A program made the translations under genes and the position numbers. Source: Ignavibacteria bacterium (lineage in GTDB: Bacteria > Bacteroidota > Ignavibacteria > Kapaibacteriales > Kapaibacteriaceae). From it: a stretch of 64,000 nucleotides of DNA. The stretch lies in contig JACPPD010000003.1 of assembly GCA_016191145.1 (NCBI GenBank), positions 124,001-188,000 on the forward strand, in the 5' to 3' direction. The notes beneath the pieces are model-generated. The model searched no databases, was not told where the DNA came from, and saw only the letters and a list, made by a program, of their open reading frames with translations. Shown piece by piece: positions 8,797 to 15,473 of this stretch (position 1 is its first letter; each line of letters opens with the position of its first letter).

Positions 8797-10197
8797 ATGA
8801 TTACCATTACTCCGTACGGCGCAGCAGGCGATGTAACCGGATCGGCCTATCTGGTTGAGACCGAAAACGCAAACGTGCTTGTCGACTTTGGAATGTTTCA
8901 GGGAGACAAAGACGACGAAGGTCGAAACGTTATTCCCGGCAGAATTCATCGGATGAAGATCGATGCTGTAATTCTCACTCATGCTCATCTAGATCATTGC
9001 GGCAGACTTCCTTTACTTGTGCGCGAGGGGTATCGGGGCGCCATACGCGCCACTGCGGCTACAAAGGATTTGGCGGGAATAATTCTTCGCGATGCAGCAC
9101 ACATTCAGGAAGGTGATTACAAACGTCGGTTACGTCATGCGCAAAAACGCGGACACAAAGTCAGCCGTTCCGACGAACCACTGTTTGATTCCGAAGACGT
9201 AGACCGCACGATGAATCTCTTTCGCGAAGTCGGATATAATCACACAACAAACATTGCATCGGGCATCACAGCAGTCTTCAGGGAGGCAGGCCACATGCTT
9301 GGGTCAACATCGGTGGAGTTGTATGTTGGAGAAAGGAAGATCGTTTTTTCGGGAGATGTTGGACCTCCCAATCTTCCATTCCTGAAAGATCCCGATCCAC
9401 CAACCAGCGCCGACGTTGTGTTTCTCGAAAGCACCTACGGCGACAGAGATCACAAGTCGTTAACCGCTACTCTCGACGAATTTGCAAATGTATTAAGCAC
9501 TGCAATCAAGGTAGGGGGCAAGGTATTCATTCCGTCATTTGCAATCGGACGCTCGCAGCAAATTCTGTTTCACCTTGCAGAATTTATACGCGAGGGCAGA
9601 ATTCCTCGAATACCAATCTTCCTCGACAGCCCGATGGCCATCAGTGCTTCCCTGGTGTACGACGATCACACAAAGCTGTACGATACCGAGAGCTCCGAAC
9701 TATCAAAACAAAAACAATGGGATGCCGACCTGGAAACACTAAGATATTGTGAGACTGCCGATGAGAGCAGGGCTATCAACGATCTCAGTGGACCCTTTGT
9801 GGTGATTGCAGGAGCGGGCATGTGTAATGCAGGAAGAATTCTGCATCATCTTCGTAAAAATATTGATGATCCTACGGCACATATCGTCATTGTTGGGTAC
9901 CAGAGCAGAGGCTCGCTCGGCAGGTACCTTGTCGACGGAGCCCAGACCGTAACCATCATGGGCGAACGCAAACAAGTTCAGGCCAGGATTCATACTCTGG
10001 GTGGATTTTCCGCACATGCCGGCCAAACAGATCTGCTTACATGGCTTGCTCCAATGGTTCACTCCAAGCCCCAGATCTATTTAACCCATGGCGAAGACGA
10101 CGCACGAACAATCTTACAACAGCAAATACAGGAGCGGTTCAACTGTTCTTCGTACCTACCTGTATACGCCGAACATCTTGCAGTGGATAAAGAGTAA
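8797..10197 (+). CDS. Metallo-beta-lactamase/beta-CASP ribonuclease-like protein (CPSF/Ysh1 type)
   Basis: A 466-residue enzyme of the MBL-fold RNA-processing family, with a metallo-beta-lactamase core, an inserted beta-CASP domain and a C-terminal RNA-specificity segment. The zinc motif is HAHLDHCG (H62, H64, D66, H67); AGHMLGS and FSGDVG supply further ligands. The beta-CASP domain shows IPSFAIGRSQQIL, DSPMA and GAGMCNAGRI, and the C-terminus has GGFSAHAGQTDLL and THGEDDA. All ligand motifs are intact, so endo- or exoribonuclease activity is likely; the RNA target is unknown. Such genes occur widely in bacteria as YsiA/YsiB-like or archaeal CPSF-like proteins. It is transcribed divergently from the ABC exporter. 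Confidence 0.88.
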   Translation: MITITPYGAAGDVTGSAYLVETENANVLVDFGMFQGDKDDEGRNVIPGRIHRMKIDAVILTHAHLDHCGRLPLLVREGYRGAIRATAATKDLAGIILRDAAHIQEGDYKRRLRHAQKRGHKVSRSDEPLFDSEDVDRTMNLFREVGYNHTTNIASGITAVFREAGHMLGSTSVELYVGERKIVFSGDVGPPNLPFLKDPDPPTSADVVFLESTYGDRDHKSLTATLDEFANVLSTAIKVGGKVFIPSFAIGRSQQILFHLAEFIREGRIPRIPIFLDSPMAISASLVYDDHTKLYDTESSELSKQKQWDADLETLRYCETADESRAINDLSGPFVVIAGAGMCNAGRILHHLRKNIDDPTAHIVIVGYQSRGSLGRYLVDGAQTVTIMGERKQVQARIHTLGGFSAHAGQTDLLTWLAPMVHSKPQIYLTHGEDDARTILQQQIQERFNCSSYLPVYAEHLAVDKE

Positions 10198-10261
10198 GAA
10201 TGGGCCACCGGATTACGCCACAATCGTTATCCGGTATTTGGAGAATTTGGCGCATGGATTC

Positions 10262-10867
10262 TTACATAATCGTTGTCCGTCGGCCCTGGAACCTGGCGCT
10301 GTGCAGAACAGCATACTTCACAGACCCCTGCTTCAACGATTCGAATAACTCCACTGATGAGACGCGCATCCTTAATGACAATGGAACATTGACGTCGGCT
10401 GTGCTACGCATGCGCTCACCCAATCCTTTGAGTCGGGCAATCGTAATGTGAGGAAGAAACCGTCTACTCGAATCAGCACGTATGGCAGTGATAAGCGCGT
10501 CATCGTTCCGAGCAATACCATCTGCTGCCCGCAGTGCTTTGACGAGTGACAAGCGAAGAGTAATCAATTCGGCGGAAGGAGTACATTCAATCCATAGATA
10601 ACGTCTGTGAACCTCATCCGGTCCGTACGTCAGTTTCCTAAGCTCGAGATAGAACGGGTGCACGTCCCTCACAGAAACATCAATATGTTTAGTGATGGAC
10701 ATCACGTCTATTGTTTTCCAAGGTGCAATCAGTGTCAGATGAAGGTCGTGCAACGAAACCAATCCAGTGGGTAGGTTTCCCGCTTGAGACTAAAGCTTTA
10801 CGCATTCCTGAGCGACATCATGGGACAACTTAATGCCGACAAACACTCGCTTTGAATTTTGAATCAT
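10262..10867 (-). pseudogene. thpR: RNA 2',3'-cyclic phosphodiesterase (ThpR/LigT) interrupted by an in-frame amber codon
   Basis: This 2H-phosphoesterase family opens 2',3'-cyclic phosphate ends of RNA. The frame from ATG 10867 encodes MIQNSKRVFVGIKL..., the expected first beta strand, runs 25 codons to a TAG at 10790-10792, then continues in the same frame (SQAGNLPTG...) through both catalytic motifs, HLTL (H43) and HITI (H140). Without the TAG the product would be about 200 residues, the usual family length. A single C-to-T change of a CAG Gln codon would explain the stop. Translation from TTG 10762 would give 166 residues lacking the first strand, probably misfolded. A recent nonsense mutation or sequence error is likeliest. 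Confidence 0.8.
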
Positions 10868-10885
10868 TTGCAAATATTACGTCGG

Positions 10886-10994
10886 ACCTGGCACGTAGCA
10901 CCTGGCACCCTCACTACTTAGCACCTGGCACCTGACACCCGGCACTACTTAGCACCTGGCACCCGGCACTACTTAGCACCTGGCACCTGGCACT
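10886..10994. repeat. Imperfect tandem repeat, unit around actacttagcacctggcac
   Basis: About 110 bases made of repeated tagcacctggcacc-type units. Three longer units of roughly 31, 24 and 24 bases each start with actacttagcacctggcac, and shorter half-units lie at the left end. The right end forms the TAG stop (10993-10995 on the minus strand) of the nuclease-like gene. The array fills the gap between thpR and that gene. No ORF or RNA structure is apparent. Confidence 0.75.
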
Positions 10995-12234
10995 ATTTCG
11001 CAATCTTCTCCATAATCAGATGGCTTTCACCGAACTTACACAGCGCATCGCAATGGCTTCGCAATTCAGAAAATAGGATATACTTAATTGCAACATTGTT
11101 TTGTCGGATTGCGGGGCGCGACAACTGCAGTTTGACATCTCGTTCTCTCGTATCCGGTACAATCAGATAGAACACCTCGTCACCATCTGCCATAGAAAAA
11201 CTAAGATCTGCCAGGCGTAAAATGCCAGAGTAGATACTCGTACTCTTTTCAACCTCGAATGCGGCCACAACGTTGTTTGTGCCCTTCTGGAACCACAGAA
11301 CATCAATTAACTTAACGGTATTTAGCGTTTCCCGATCTACGTTGATTTCTGGAAAAACTTGCAAGCACATTGATGAAAAGCTAATACCACCATGCGATTT
11401 TGAACGGTCATTCGAGGCAGCAATTACATCATATCCCAGGGCTTTGCCAATTTTTAGTAAATGATATTGCATTTCAGAATGCGAATCCTCTTCATTGTGT
11501 TCTTCCTGCACTTCCTTACGTCGTCTTACAATTGTTTTCTCCAGCCTTATTCGTTCGTCTTCGGAAAGATATCCATCTCCATTAAGTATAAGTTTTAGCG
11601 ATCCAATTTCGAACAGCAGGCCCGCAATTGCTCCCAGATCTGACGACAATTCGGAGCGAAACCGGGTATTGGTATCAATCATTACCTCTCTCAGCTTCAA
11701 ATACTCATTCCAACTCCCCAGTTTCTTTCTGTCATTAAACAATGAATTAAAACCGTTTATGATGGCTGTATTAAACGGAGGGATAATTGTAGGATGCAAA
11801 AAATACAGGATGCTGGCAACTGCAGGTCCAAGCCCCTTAACCTTCAAATCATCCAGTTTGATGATTTCTTTAATAACCTGATCTTCCGTTTTTGCATTCT
11901 GGCACGATTCGAGGAATTGTCCAAAGGCCTGTTTATTAGCTTCATTTTCATAAATATCTGGAATACGCAGTTTCGGTTTCCAGTAAAAGGGATGAGCGGC
12001 GCCTTCAAACACCTGTTTTTGCTCGGTGATGCAGGTGAGCACAAATTCTAACGACGATTCTCGAAAATCGTTGGGGAACGTCTCGTTTTTAATATCACTT
12101 ACTACCTGTGCAACACCACGTCGAATCGAACGGAATGCCTTCAGGCGATCATCGTTATTAACAAACCATGTGTTGTAAACAAATTCTTTGTCAGACTTGT
12201 ATTGTCGGATTAATTCCGTGAAATCAGCATTCAT
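10993..12234 (-). CDS. Putative PD-(D/E)XK nuclease with N-terminal helix-hairpin-helix-like region
   Basis: Not a gene I can name. The 413-residue product has an HhH-like turn in its N-terminal half ([12 protein letters not shown], about 130-141), of the kind used by DNA-repair and restriction proteins to grip the DNA backbone. The C-terminal part has a likely restriction-endonuclease fold: LIDVLWF (D311), then [18 protein letters not shown] (E327, E329, K330), a pattern seen in Mrr/type II-like nucleases. A charged linker (about 225-255, [14 protein letters not shown]) joins the halves. No methyltransferase or helicase is adjacent, so it is a solitary candidate defence or repair enzyme. The region is A+T-richer than its neighbours and lies between repeats, suggesting acquisition. 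Confidence 0.6.
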   Translation of the reverse strand: MNADFTELIRQYKSDKEFVYNTWFVNNDDRLKAFRSIRRGVAQVVSDIKNETFPNDFRESSLEFVLTCITEQKQVFEGAAHPFYWKPKLRIPDIYENEANKQAFGQFLESCQNAKTEDQVIKEIIKLDDLKVKGLGPAVASILYFLHPTIIPPFNTAIINGFNSLFNDRKKLGSWNEYLKLREVMIDTNTRFRSELSSDLGAIAGLLFEIGSLKLILNGDGYLSEDERIRLEKTIVRRRKEVQEEHNEEDSHSEMQYHLLKIGKALGYDVIAASNDRSKSHGGISFSSMCLQVFPEINVDRETLNTVKLIDVLWFQKGTNNVVAAFEVEKSTSIYSGILRLADLSFSMADGDEVFYLIVPDTRERDVKLQLSRPAIRQNNVAIKYILFSELRSHCDALCKFGESHLIMEKIAK

Positions 12235-12264
12235 TACAGAAAGTTACTCATTTCACCGTACATG

Positions 12265-12292
12265 ATGCCGGGTATCAGGAGATACCCGGCAT
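12265..12292. repeat. Palindromic REP-like element, copy 1
   Basis: A perfect 12-base-pair stem, ATGCCGGGTATC / GATACCCGGCAT, with an AGGA loop. The same stem occurs twice more at 32271-32350 in unrelated context, so it is a dispersed element. Here it lies upstream of the minus-strand nuclease gene, so it is not that gene's terminator. Confidence 0.85.
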
Positions 12293-12363
12293 GGTGATAT
12301 TTCATCTTCAGTTTCCGCAGTAACGTTTCTCCCGGCGTTTCTCCCGGCAACTCTCATATTTGT

Positions 12364-12446
12364 TTTGTAACTCACCCCGCCCCTGCGGGGCACCCCTCTC
12401 CTCACGGAGAGGGGGCTGGGGGTGAGTTCCTATACGCGAAGCCCCC
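12364..12446. repeat. Left copy of an 83-base direct repeat flanking the RHS module
   Basis: The first 59 bases (12364-12422) are identical to 15091-15149, and the next 24 differ at four positions. The copies are 2,727 bases apart in the same orientation and enclose the RHS tip, metalloprotease and lipoprotein genes. The repeat contains internal inverted repeats (ccgcccctgcgggg and ccctctcctcacggagaggg). Confidence 0.85.
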
Positions 12447-12650
12447 ATTGATTCTCACATAAGGACTGACCTTGTTGATATGACAGATGACAAAAAACGA
12501 GCGGTACAATGTTCAGCAACTCGTCATCATTGGTGAGTATAGGTGCAAGTCTATGTAACACAAATTCCGGTATATTTCATGATACATGCGAATCGCTTAG
12601 CATTTGTCTGTTACAACCGGATTCTTTATCATCACTAAGTTTAATAATTG

Positions 12651-13205
12651 ATGTATTCGCCGCGGCGGAACCCCTACACCATTCCCGGCAACGTCTTCGC
12701 CGATCGCGCTGCCTGCTACCGCTCCGGCGCCGCTGGCACACTCCTAATCCATGAATGGTCCATCAATTCTACGGGTCGCATCGGCGTGAGTCGAGCTACA
12801 GATTTTGCAACAGGCGGCAATGTTCATCTGCGTCATATTGGTAAAAAAATATACAATCTCACCGATCACCTGGGATCGGTGAAGGCACTGGTCAGCGATG
12901 TTCTTGTGGAAGGGGGCACGCAGGCAGAAATCATCGGCACAAACGATTTCGATCCGTATGGCGGCAGGCGTCTCGGCAGGAACATCGTGACGGAGCAGCC
13001 CTACCGCTATGGATTCCAGGGCATGCGGCTGGTGGATGGGCTGGAGAAGTCGTCGGATTATCTAACGATGTTTAGGTTGTACAATGTGAGGACGGGGAGC
13101 TGGGGAAGGAGAGATCCGGTACTAGTTTCTGACGGATCCGCTATAGTTCTATGGGTGGTGCTCCGAATATCAATGTGGATCCATTTGGTGCAGATTACTT
13201 TGTAA
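12651..13205 (+). pseudogene. Orphan RHS-repeat core tip, 5'-truncated and frameshifted
   Basis: This encodes only the C-terminal end of an RHS/YD-repeat protein: LTDHLGSVKALVSD, DFDPYGGRR, YRYGFQGM and YLTMFRLYNVRTGSWGRRDP, the conserved RHS-associated core that precedes a variable toxin. An in-frame stop lies directly upstream (12645-12647), so the thousand-odd residues of beta-shell expected in a working RHS protein are absent. RHS similarity ends at about 13141. There the sense continues in another frame as YSSMGGAPNINVDPFG, the normal hinge into a toxin domain. The remaining residues up to 13205 are out-of-frame read-through. One missing base at about 13139-13142 would restore the fusion. 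Confidence 0.8.
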
Positions 13206-13933
13206 GCAGAAAAGGGAATCGGATCACTATTAAAGTCGTCATAAAAATATTCAGCAATCGAGCGTCAAAGGCACGCGCGGAAATAATTCGGAAGGAGCTT
13301 TTAAAGAAATGGGATAAACGGGATGGCTGGAAGGTGAAGGACTCCAAGGGAAATCGCGTCGTTGTCCACTTTGAATTCGATGTTTCGCTTTTTAATGATG
13401 ATAATCCAAGCGCAGAACCAGCGGACGAGCAAAATGGAAAACGTGACGGTACAAATTTTGTCAAATTCACGGACGATTTAGCTCCTGCGGGATCAGATCC
13501 AATTGTGAGTAAGCTCAACGCACAGGAGACCGAGAAACCGATAGCAGGAAATCGAAGTTGGGTGGATGGAAAATCACCAAATTTTGGTGTTTGGGCCGGA
13601 AACTATGTTAACAAAGGTACATATGCTCACGAGCTTGGTCATCTTCTTGGACTAGAGGATCGGTATGAGGAGTATACATATTTTTCCATTCTCGACTTCC
13701 ATCACCGAGGTGAGAAGGAAGGATTGAAGGATGCTGATACTGATTACAGTCCTCATGCAGGATGGGAAAAGAATATCATGGGCAATTTTTCTGAATCGGT
13801 TAACCTGCGTAATATACAGCAGATGATAGGCACCTTGCCGACGGGAACATTTGATGGTGCATTGATCAGAGCTGTTATTCCTAATGGGGGTTTAAACAAA
13901 CCTAAATTGAACAACCCTCTAAATCCTAATTAG
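13142..13933 (+). CDS. RHS-linked metalloprotease (zincin) domain, candidate polymorphic toxin
   Basis: The frame opens with the RHS-to-toxin junction (SSMGGAPNINVDPFG) and continues with a roughly 245-residue variable domain. Counting from ATG 13151, it holds HELGHLLGLED (H160, E161, H164, G167, D170), a HExxHxxGxxD zinc site like that of snapalysin-type metzincins, and NIMGN (M210), a plausible Met-turn. It should therefore be a zinc endopeptidase. ATG 13151 has no visible ribosome-binding site, which suggests the domain was once translated as the tail of the RHS protein. The lipoprotein gene follows after 3 bases, or 30 from its preferred start. Toxin function is inferred from the architecture; the substrate is unknown. 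Confidence 0.7.
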   Translation, partial: YSSMGGAPNINVDPFGADYFVSRKGNRITIKVVIKIFSNRASKARAEIIRKELLKKWDKRDGWKVKDSKGNRVVVHFEFDVSLFNDDNPSAEPADEQNGKRDGTNFVKFTDDLAPAGSDPIVSKLNAQETEKPIAGNRSWVDGKSPNFGVWAGNYVNKGTYAHELGHLLGLEDRYEEYTYFSILDFHHRGEKEGLKDADTDYSPHAGWEKNIMGNFSESVNLRNIQQMIGTLPTGTFDGALIRAVIPNGGLNKPKLNNPLNPN

Positions 13934-13963
13934 AAAGTGCTTGTAAAGTTATATAATGTGTTT

Positions 13964-14923
13964 ATGAACATCAAGTGCGTGACCGTGCGAGCCTCGGTGT
14001 TAAATTTACTCTGTATAGCTGTGATAGCTTCTGCGTGTAATTATCAGAAGCAAGAAGATTCTCAAACATTGAATGTCATTAACTATTGTGATACTATTTC
14101 ATTTACTTATTGTTATATAGGTAATCAATGGGAGTACATAAGTGCATCTCGTATAAAAGCGGTAGCCAGTGATATTAAAGCAATATATATTGATGGATTT
14201 GGTGGTAAATATTTTGAACACGAATTGCTGAATGCGATGGTCAGCCTGGAAGAGGTACGGATAGGTTCTGTACCTATGATTGGTAATCGAGTGAATGTTT
14301 GCATGGACAGCAACACTATCGCAGATATTTTTTATGCTCTTTCTAAGCAGCCAAAGCTTGCAACACTTGAGATTCACGGTGTTGTGGTCCCTTCAGGAAT
14401 ACTGCAATATGTTAAACGACTCAGGCATCTGACGACACTTACAATACAGACACTGTTCGTGGATGCTGGCTCAGGATTTGATGTGGATTCAACTCTCCGG
14501 TTTTTAAGCTTTTCTGCCTTGTGTGATTGGAAGAGATTGCATTTCGAGAGGCTTCATGCTATTGAGGAGTTGCACATCGACCTTCTTAGTGACAGTGCTG
14601 AAGTTGTTCTGAAGCAGATTGCGTTGGTAAACAAACTCAAAAATATACGATTGGGTATAGGTGGCCGTAAAGACACAACGACCAAGATTGCACTGCCGTC
14701 AAGTTATTATTCGATGCACTTGGAAAGTTTCGAAATCTATGCACCAGACCTCTATTTCGATATTGACATAAAAAAAATGAGCTCAATAATGACCCTAAAG
14801 AGTCTTTGTATAAGGACCAGAACGTCGGAGGAAAATAAATCCTATAGCCGCCATGTCAGGCGATTGATGCGTAACAGACCGGATGTTTTAGTGGAAATAA
14901 ACAACTGTAATCCTTGGATGTAG
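13964..14923 (+). CDS. Leucine-rich-repeat-like lipoprotein, candidate immunity partner
   Basis: The preferred ATG at 13964 gives a 319-residue protein with a lipoprotein signal peptide: basic start, hydrophobic core and lipobox VIASAC with the modified Cys at residue 25. An upstream in-frame start at 13937 would add nine residues. The rest shows degenerate leucine-rich repeats (YVKRLRHLTTLTIQTL, HFERLHAIEELHIDLL, LVNKLKNIRLGIG, SYYSMHLESFEIYAP, SSIMTLKSLCI), so a curved solenoid displayed in the periplasm or on the outer membrane is likely. It sits directly downstream of the metalloprotease domain, on the same strand and equally A+T-rich. An immunity role is inferred from position only; I recognise no family. 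Confidence 0.6.
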   Translation: MNIKCVTVRASVLNLLCIAVIASACNYQKQEDSQTLNVINYCDTISFTYCYIGNQWEYISASRIKAVASDIKAIYIDGFGGKYFEHELLNAMVSLEEVRIGSVPMIGNRVNVCMDSNTIADIFYALSKQPKLATLEIHGVVVPSGILQYVKRLRHLTTLTIQTLFVDAGSGFDVDSTLRFLSFSALCDWKRLHFERLHAIEELHIDLLSDSAEVVLKQIALVNKLKNIRLGIGGRKDTTTKIALPSSYYSMHLESFEIYAPDLYFDIDIKKMSSIMTLKSLCIRTRTSEENKSYSRHVRRLMRNRPDVLVEINNCNPWM

Positions 14924-15090
14924 TTTATACTGAGTCGAGCGGATTTATAGACCAGTTACGTTTTTCAAAGTTGTGGCTAAGGATCTTCGTTCCCGTGTGC
15001 TGCAGATGGTTTATGATGTTCAGTACATTGTAAAATAGATAATAAAAATGTATAAGAAGATTATTTGAGTGTGTCTCTCAATTGATTTGA

Positions 15091-15173
15091 TTTGTAACTC
15101 ACCCCGCCCCTGCGGGGCACCCCTCTCCTCACGGAGAGGGGGCTGGGGGCGAGGTCCGATACGCGAAGCTCCC
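15091..15173. repeat. Right copy of the 83-base direct repeat
   Basis: Matches 12364-12446 with 79 of 83 positions identical and is joined directly to the tandem array to its right. It ends about 215 bases short of tRNA-Lys. Confidence 0.85.
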
Positions 15174-15345
15174 TCTCCGTGAGGAGAGGGGCTGGGGTGA
15201 GGTCGGATACCCCCTCTCCGTGAGGAGAGGGGCTGGGGGCGAGGTCGGATACCCCCTCTCCGTGAGGAGAGGGGGCTGGGGGCGAGTTCTTAAACACGAA
15301 TCCCCATCTCCGTGAGCAGCGGGAGTTGGGGGCGAGTTCCAATCA
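15171..15345. repeat. Tandem GC-rich repeat array built on ccctctccgtgaggagaggg
   Basis: Four units begin near 15171, 15212, 15254 and 15303, spaced 41, 42 and 49 bases apart. Each has the inverted repeat ccctctccgtgaggagaggg followed by gctgggggcgaggtcggatac or a variant. The last unit is the most diverged. The array lies immediately downstream of tRNA-Lys, which reads leftwards, so its hairpins could influence transcript ends. Confidence 0.8.
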
Positions 15346-15388
15346 ACGAAATAAAAATGTAGGCGTATGTAGATCGCCCAGCTCATTG

Positions 15389-15461
15389 TGATCTCGCAGG
15401 GACTCGAACCCTGGACCCTGTGATTAAAAGTCACATGCTCTACCAGCTGAGCTACGAGATC
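15389..15461 (-). tRNA. tRNA-Lys (anticodon TTT)
   Basis: On the minus strand the acceptor arms GATCTCG and CGAGATC pair over 7 bases with discriminator A. The D arm is GCTCAGCTGGTAGAGC, the anticodon stem TGTGA/TCACA encloses loop CTTTTAA (anticodon TTT), and the T arm is CAGGG-TTCGAGT-CCCTG. The 3' CCA is not encoded. Confidence 0.95.
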
Positions 15462-15473
15462 AGAACGGCTAAA

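Larger units (their letters stand above)
12235..12650. other. Intergenic stretch holding repeats only
   Basis: About 415 bases between the nuclease-like gene and the RHS fragment. It holds a 28-base palindrome (12265-12292), two adjacent copies of cgtttctcccgg (about 12325-12350) and one copy of a GC-rich 83-base repeat (12364-12446). From 12450 to 12650 I see no convincing coding sequence, although the missing 5' part of the RHS gene would be expected here. Confidence 0.6.
14924..15388. other. Gene-free region of GC-rich repeats before tRNA-Lys
   Basis: About 465 bases. 14924-15090 shows nothing recognisable. 15091-15345 consists of the right flanking repeat and a tandem array. Weak ORFs on the minus strand translate only the repeats and are not genes. 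Confidence 0.7.

Noticed and set aside
10790-10792. Possible TAG reassignment as a sense codon, suggested by the amber codon inside thpR
   Set aside because: Other well-supported genes in the window end at TAG or with no readable extension, so TAG acts as a normal stop here.
12509-12754. 81-codon frame upstream of the RHS tip, considered as the missing RHS 5' part
   Set aside because: Its translation shows no YD/RHS repeats and it overlaps the true RHS frame in another phase.
15091-15345. Could the tandem array be a CRISPR?
   Set aside because: Units are 41-49 bases with no unique spacers; the sequence between the inverted repeats is itself repeated, and no cas genes are near.
15061-15434. 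Minus-strand reading frames rich in Pro, Ser and Leu-Thr-Glu-Arg-Gly
   Set aside because: They translate the GC-rich repeats and run into tRNA-Lys; no start signal or family resemblance.
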